64,000 bases of DNA from Synechococcus sp. RS9909 (lineage in GTDB: Bacteria; Cyanobacteriota; Cyanobacteriia; PCC-6307; Cyanobiaceae), in assembly GCF_014279595.1 (NCBI RefSeq), contig NZ_CP047943.1, positions 310,001 to 374,000 on the forward strand, written 5' to 3'. Every line of letters begins with the position of its first letter. Position 1 is the stretch's first letter. Shown in pieces: positions 60,396-64,000 of this stretch. Under the pieces are notes generated by a model. The model saw only the letters and a program-made list of their open reading frames with translations, ran no database searches and had not been told where the DNA came from. Made by a program: the position numbers and the translations under genes.

Positions 60396-61325
60396 TCAGC
60401 GGCGAGCACTGCGGCCGTTGACTGCAAAGGACGCCCGGTAGAGCTCAGAAGCACTCATCGCCTGCGGGTTGATCGGTTCACCGTTGCTGCCGATCCCAGA
60501 CACCGTCAGCCCAGCAGCGGCCTGCATGCCGGCCGGACCTCGCTGTTGGAACAGGAAGCCGTAGACGGGATGCACACGCATCTGATCGAGAAATTCGCTG
60601 GTGGTCATCGGCCGGCCGTCATCGCCGAGCAGCGGCTTGCCCTGGCTGTCCAGCGGTTCGAGCACGTCCTTGCCATCGCTGCCGCTGCTGAGCCGGAAGC
60701 ACGCCCCCAGCTGACCCTTGAAGATGTCAAAGAACGTGCCGCGTGCATCACCACCAGTGCGGCCCTCGGCTTCTGAGAAAGCCCGCTCGAGCAGGCTGTC
60801 TTTGCGCAGCTGCAGGATCTGCTGCTTGGCCTCATCGCGCTCGGCTGCAACAGCAGCCACCTTCTGGGCGGAGGCCTCTTCCATCTGGCGTTCGCGCAGT
60901 TCCATCTGCTGTTCCAGCACCTGCTTCTGGCGTTCGGCCTCCTGCAGCCGGGCGTATTCCTCGGGGTTGATTTCCGAGAAGCGGTTCAGCTGCTGCCGCA
61001 GGGTGCGGATTTCTTTTTCGAGCTGGTTGGTCTTGCGACGCTCATCCCGCAGTGGATCTGAACTGCGGCTCTCGGCTGCAGGAGCTGACGTTGTTTCGGC
61101 TGCCGTAGCCGGCGCTTTGTCGGCTTCATCGGTGTTGGCCGAGGCCTCTACCGCTGTGGTCTCGCCAGGGATTGACGTAGCGGCATAGAGGTCATTAGCG
61201 CTTGGGCCGCTGGGGGCGGCAGGCGCAGTGGTGGACGTGGAGGAAACAGGGGAAGTGGCCATGACCCATCGCGGCTGTCGTGGAGTGAGCACCCCATCCG
61301 GGCTGTGCTCACCAGCTGTTGCCAT
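60396..61325 (-). CDS. scaffold-like coiled-coil protein
   Basis: 309 residues if started at the ATG inside the repeated element at 61325 (MATAGEHSPDG); ATG 61262 (MATSPVSSTST) is the alternative. A Ser/Thr/Ala-rich N-terminus precedes a long charged coiled coil (about 100-190: RRKTNQLEKEIRTLRQQLNR, EEYARLQEAERQKQVLEQQMELRERQMEEASAQ), then a globular end with GTFFDIFKGQLGACFRLSSGSDGKDVLEPLDSQGKPLLGDDGRPMTTSEFLDQMRV. Coiled-coil proteins between portal and capsid genes are usually scaffolds. It ends before the head-domain gene. Confidence 0.6.
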   Translation of the reverse strand: MATAGEHSPDGVLTPRQPRWVMATSPVSSTSTTAPAAPSGPSANDLYAATSIPGETTAVEASANTDEADKAPATAAETTSAPAAESRSSDPLRDERRKTNQLEKEIRTLRQQLNRFSEINPEEYARLQEAERQKQVLEQQMELRERQMEEASAQKVAAVAAERDEAKQQILQLRKDSLLERAFSEAEGRTGGDARGTFFDIFKGQLGACFRLSSGSDGKDVLEPLDSQGKPLLGDDGRPMTTSEFLDQMRVHPVYGFLFQQRGPAGMQAAAGLTVSGIGSNGEPINPQAMSASELYRASFAVNGRSARR

Positions 61326-61327
61326 GC
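61307..61327 (-). promoter_or_regulatory. repeated leader element, copy 3 (start of the scaffold-like gene)
   Basis: On the minus strand it reads GCATGGCAACAGCTGGTGAG-C, three bases different from the other two copies. Here the ATG frame (MATAGEHSPDG) is continuous with the scaffold-like protein, so the element encodes its N-terminus rather than an overlapping leader. Confidence 0.55.
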
Positions 61328-61337
61328 CGCCGCTGGC

Positions 61338-62405
61338 TTACAGATCGAGCGCCGGAGCAGCACTGGCCGCCGCTCGTCGCCTGGGCAGGAACAACCAGCT
61401 GCCGGCCGGTAGGGGTGTGGAAGGCCGATACAGCGGCACCACCAGGGCTTCTCCAACCGGCAAAGCTGTGGAGGGCCTGATCGCGAACAGGTTCAACACC
61501 TCCCCCAGCGGTAGCGGTGCATCACCGGGCCACTCGCGGAAGTCGCTGTAGGCAGGGTTGAGCTTGCGCAGGGTGGTGCGGGTGGTGCCGTACAGCTGGG
61601 CAATGAAGGTGAGCGTTTCGCCCTCGGTGACTGTGTGGCCCTCAGGCCTGAGCAGCCAGGCATTCTCCGGTTGGTCTCGCAGCCAGCTCACGCTGGTGCC
61701 GTGCAGCTGGGCCAGGCCGTTGAGCGTGTCGCCCTCGGCGGTGCTGATCTCGGTGATAGCGCTGATGTCGTTGTTGAGCGCGCGCAGGGTGTCGACGGTG
61801 GTGCCGTAGCGCTCGGCGAGCGACAGCAGCGTGTCATCGTCCTGCACCACGGCGATGCGGTTGGGTTTGAGCACCAGCTCCAGCCGCTCACCGAGCAGTG
61901 GTTGGGCCAGCGAACCAATGCCACCGGCGCCAAAGGGTCCGGCGAACTCGGTGACGGTGAGGCCGGCCAGTTGGCCTCGGCTGATTGGTGGCAGCAGACC
62001 AGGGGATTGAAGCTGCGCCAGCGACCCGAGCCAGATGGCACCAGCGGCCGGCGCCTCGCAGAAACGGCCATCGGCCAGGGGCGGCCGGTAGCCCACCTGA
62101 CTCCATGTCATCTCAGCGTTCAGCCAGTCCCAGGGATCGCTGGGTGATGGATCCAGCAGGGCGGAGCGGCAGAGATAGCCCGTGTATGTGAAGTCACCGC
62201 TATCGATGCCCAGATTGCCGCTGCTCACGCTCACTATGCGGCCACGCTTGAGAAAGGCCTCGCAGACCATTCGTCCGAGGCGTGGTGAATCAAAACGGCC
62301 AGGCAGTTGGTGGATGAACAGCAGCAGGCGGGCGTTGGCGTAGGGCTGCAGCACTGAAGGAGGCAACGCCCCAGACGGTGTCCCCGGGGCAGGGGTGAGC
62401 GTCAT
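61338..62405 (-). CDS. LysM-repeat phage protein
   Basis: 355 residues. The N-terminal 140 residues (ARLLLFIHQLPGRFDSPRLGRMVCEAFLKRGRIV) are of unknown fold. Three LysM-like repeats follow: RIAVVQDDDTLLSLAERYGTTVDTLRALN, SPRxEG-like AEGDTLNGLAQLHGTSVSWLRDQ, and HTVTEGETLTFIAQLYGTTRTTLRKLNPAY. LysM binds peptidoglycan, so this could be a tail or injection-linked protein or a wall-binding factor. Position among head genes is unusual for that role. It lies 3 bp after the preceding stop and shares the operon. Confidence 0.6.
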   Translation of the reverse strand: MTLTPAPGTPSGALPPSVLQPYANARLLLFIHQLPGRFDSPRLGRMVCEAFLKRGRIVSVSSGNLGIDSGDFTYTGYLCRSALLDPSPSDPWDWLNAEMTWSQVGYRPPLADGRFCEAPAAGAIWLGSLAQLQSPGLLPPISRGQLAGLTVTEFAGPFGAGGIGSLAQPLLGERLELVLKPNRIAVVQDDDTLLSLAERYGTTVDTLRALNNDISAITEISTAEGDTLNGLAQLHGTSVSWLRDQPENAWLLRPEGHTVTEGETLTFIAQLYGTTRTTLRKLNPAYSDFREWPGDAPLPLGEVLNLFAIRPSTALPVGEALVVPLYRPSTPLPAGSWLFLPRRRAAASAAPALDL

Positions 62406-62408
62406 GGT

Positions 62409-62927
62409 TCAGCCCCGCTCCAGCGCGGCGGTGAACCCACTGCCCTGGCCGCCCAGCTGCGGGTCGCGGCTCCAGCCCGCCAAGGTGGGCAGCATCAGCA
62501 GCAACGCCTGGGCATGGCTGGAGCGCTGACGCCGCAGCGCCTGCTCGATCGAGAGGCCACTGCCGTAGCGAGTGACCGTTTCCTCGCGCAGCAGCTCGGT
62601 GTCGAACTCGATCACGTCCGCCTTCTTGATCGGCAGCGTCCCGTCCTCCGGCAGAGCATCGGGGCTGGCGGCCTTGCGGCGGGTCTCGATCGGTGCCTGC
62701 AGCTGCTCGGGGCCAAGCCCCGCCAGCTCGGTGTCGATGGCGCTGATCGCATCCAACTCGCGGCGAGCGGTGGGGATCGCGTCGGGGTAGAGCTGCTCGA
62801 GATCGACCATCGCGTCATTGATGGCGCGGATCGCCGCCATGTGCGCCGGGACCTGGAGGGCAATGCGGATGCCCTCCAGGTCAGCAGCGCGCCAGCGGTA
62901 GGGCGAGTCGGTGGGGGTCTGGCTCAT
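62409..62927 (-). CDS. hypothetical protein following the portal
   Basis: 172 residues. Helical N-terminus (YRWRAADLEGIRIALQVPAHMAAIRAINDAMVDLEQLYPDAIPTARRELDAISAIDTELAGL), then a basic linker and EFDTELLREETVTRYGSGLSIEQALRRQRSSHAQALLLMLPTLAG. Head-tail connector or adaptor proteins have this size and helical character, but no family was recognised. The start overlaps the portal stop by 4 bp (ATGA), so it is co-translated with it. Confidence 0.5.
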   Translation of the reverse strand: MSQTPTDSPYRWRAADLEGIRIALQVPAHMAAIRAINDAMVDLEQLYPDAIPTARRELDAISAIDTELAGLGPEQLQAPIETRRKAASPDALPEDGTLPIKKADVIEFDTELLREETVTRYGSGLSIEQALRRQRSSHAQALLLMLPTLAGWSRDPQLGGQGSGFTAALERG

Positions 62928-64000
62928 GCGGCTGCAGCTGCGGCGTCTGTCTCCTCTTGCCTTGGAGGCAGCAGTGGCGATAACGCTGCCGCTGCTGCGC
63001 TTCCCTCCCCAGCCTTGGTCGCCGGGCTGTCATCCAGCGTCGGGCTGCTGATCGCATTGGCCGTCGCCAGCGCCAACTGGTGTCGCAACTCCTCCCGGCT
63101 GATCACCCCCTTGTCGAACAGCTCGATCCATTCCTTGACCTGGGGCTGGGGCTGGATCGGTGGGGTGAGCGGGCTCACCGTCACCTGCAAGCCAGCACCC
63201 GGATCGAGGGGTTCACCGGTCAGCGCACACCAGTGCTGCAGCAGGGTCGAGAACAGCGATGCCTTCTGAATCGCCATCGCCTGCAGCAGCGCATAGCTCT
63301 GAGAGGCCGTGAGGCTGATCTCCATCTCGGTGCGGGCCGCCCCGCGGTTCTGGGATGGGATCAGCGCATCGCGGCGCATGGTGTCATCGAGGATCTGCAG
63401 CCAGGCCCGGTGCTCCGCAAGCGACCGTGCCCGGATCTCCACGAACTCAAAGGACGCATCGGCCGGCAGGTCCATGCAGGTGTTGGGGCCCAGCACCACG
63501 GGGCCGGCCTGGCTGTTGCCCATGGCGTCGACCATTCCCTTGCGCACGCCGACAGGGAGAGCCGTGCGGCTCAGCAGTTCCTCGTATTCGCTCTTGCAGC
63601 GGAAGTGGTTGAGGTACTGGTGCGCCAGGCCCAGGTGCGGCAGGTCGCCCTCGCCAAACCCGGAGCCATCGGAGGTGTACCAGCAGGCCGGCAGGCTGTG
63701 GATGCCCTCGTAGGTCGTCACCACCGGCTCATCGCAGCGCCAACCGCTGCTGGCCTGGGGGTCAGCGCAGACCGGGTGATGGGCCAGCTGCAAGCCGGTA
63801 ATGCTTTCGCCAGCGGTGAGCAACTGCAGGCTGCGGTAGTGCCAACGGTCGGGGCCATCGGCATCGCCCAGCAGGGCGTTGATCTGGTCGGTGACAGCAA
63901 CCTCGCTGCCTGGAGCCTCGGTGCTGATCGGCCTGTTCACCGGCTCCCGCCAGATGATCCGGCCCGGCGGGCCATACGAAACCGGCAGCTCCCAGTTCAG
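62924..64000 (-). CDS. DUF4055-type phage portal protein, 5' end outside window
   Basis: The frame is open through base 64000 (LNWELPVSYGPPGRIIWREPVNRP...), so the GTG at 63940 is probably internal and the N-terminus is missing; at least 358 residues are present. The region IHSLPACWYTSDGSGFGEGDLPHLGLAHQYLNHFRCKSEYEELLSRTALPVGV, then VVLGPNTCMDLPADASFEFVEIRARSLAEHRAWLQILDDTMRRDALIP, matches DUF4055, a portal-protein family of tailed phages. The C-terminus has ISREELRHQLALATANA and an Ala-rich end. Portal proteins form the DNA entry ring of the head. Terminase genes should lie just beyond the window. Confidence 0.7.
   Translation of the reverse strand: MNWELPVSYGPPGRIIWREPVNRPISTEAPGSEVAVTDQINALLGDADGPDRWHYRSLQLLTAGESITGLQLAHHPVCADPQASSGWRCDEPVVTTYEGIHSLPACWYTSDGSGFGEGDLPHLGLAHQYLNHFRCKSEYEELLSRTALPVGVRKGMVDAMGNSQAGPVVLGPNTCMDLPADASFEFVEIRARSLAEHRAWLQILDDTMRRDALIPSQNRGAARTEMEISLTASQSYALLQAMAIQKASLFSTLLQHWCALTGEPLDPGAGLQVTVSPLTPPIQPQPQVKEWIELFDKGVISREELRHQLALATANAISSPTLDDSPATKAGEGSAAAAALSPLLPPRQEETDAAAAAA

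Noticed and set aside
1-64000. CRISPR array
   Set aside because: No regularly spaced 20-40 bp repeats were found on reading; only the short repeats listed are present.

Overview
The window is GC-rich (roughly 60-68% by eye). It looks like a picocyanobacterial chromosome of the Cyanobium/Synechococcus group. The core gene set (carotenoid oxygenase, SIMPL protein, BCCT carrier, SABATH methyltransferase, RdgB, phosphohexomutase, YgfZ, PyrE) and a DUF1651 protein, a family I associate with marine picocyanobacteria, fit this. The assignment rests on protein recognition only; no search was run.

Bases 1-14640 are ordinary chromosome. One tightly packed minus-strand run goes from a phosphohexomutase and RdgB into a SABATH methyltransferase, a Glu/Leu/Phe/Val-type dehydrogenase, a sarcosine-oxidase-like flavoprotein and a BCCT carrier. 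The last four genes overlap end to end and look like one unit acting on an N- or O-methylated amino-acid-type compound.

At 14651-14723 lies a tRNA with anticodon CAT. A tyrosine recombinase follows directly and marks the left edge of an integrated element that runs to the end of the window; no second attachment site is visible. Its left arm (14.8-23.8 kb) holds the integrase, an excisionase-like protein, a control region with a perfect 20-bp inverted repeat, a PrimPol/DUF3987 replication protein, an AbiEi/AbiEii pair, a SLOG-like protein and a Gp157/Rad52 recombination module. Its right arm (46-64 kb) holds a sigma-factor gene split by an IS21-family insertion and, on the minus strand, a phage structural block: DUF4055-type portal, scaffold-like protein, major capsid protein, small virion or tail proteins and a collagen-like tail fibre with an Lcl/DUF1566 tip.

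Between the arms (23.8-45.9 kb) is a defence cargo region: a HicA-like ORF, a decayed McrB fragment, small picocyanobacterial proteins, DinD, an Mrr-type endonuclease, a complete BREX locus (brxA-brxB-brxC-pglX-pglX-pglZ-brxL) and a GIY-YIG-like protein. The BREX genes overlap by 4 bp or are 2-5 bp apart, so they should be co-transcribed. The two tandem pglX genes share near-identical ends, including two perfect 71-bp blocks, but have different central recognition regions, so the locus probably has two methylation specificities.

Overall this reads as a prophage or phage-derived island in a picocyanobacterium that carries its own BREX, AbiE and Mrr defences. Its candidate sigma-factor gene is broken by a precise insertion with a 6-bp target duplication. 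A 21-bp element recurs at the 5' ends of three virion genes and begins with a start codon encoding MA(I/T)AG(D/E).
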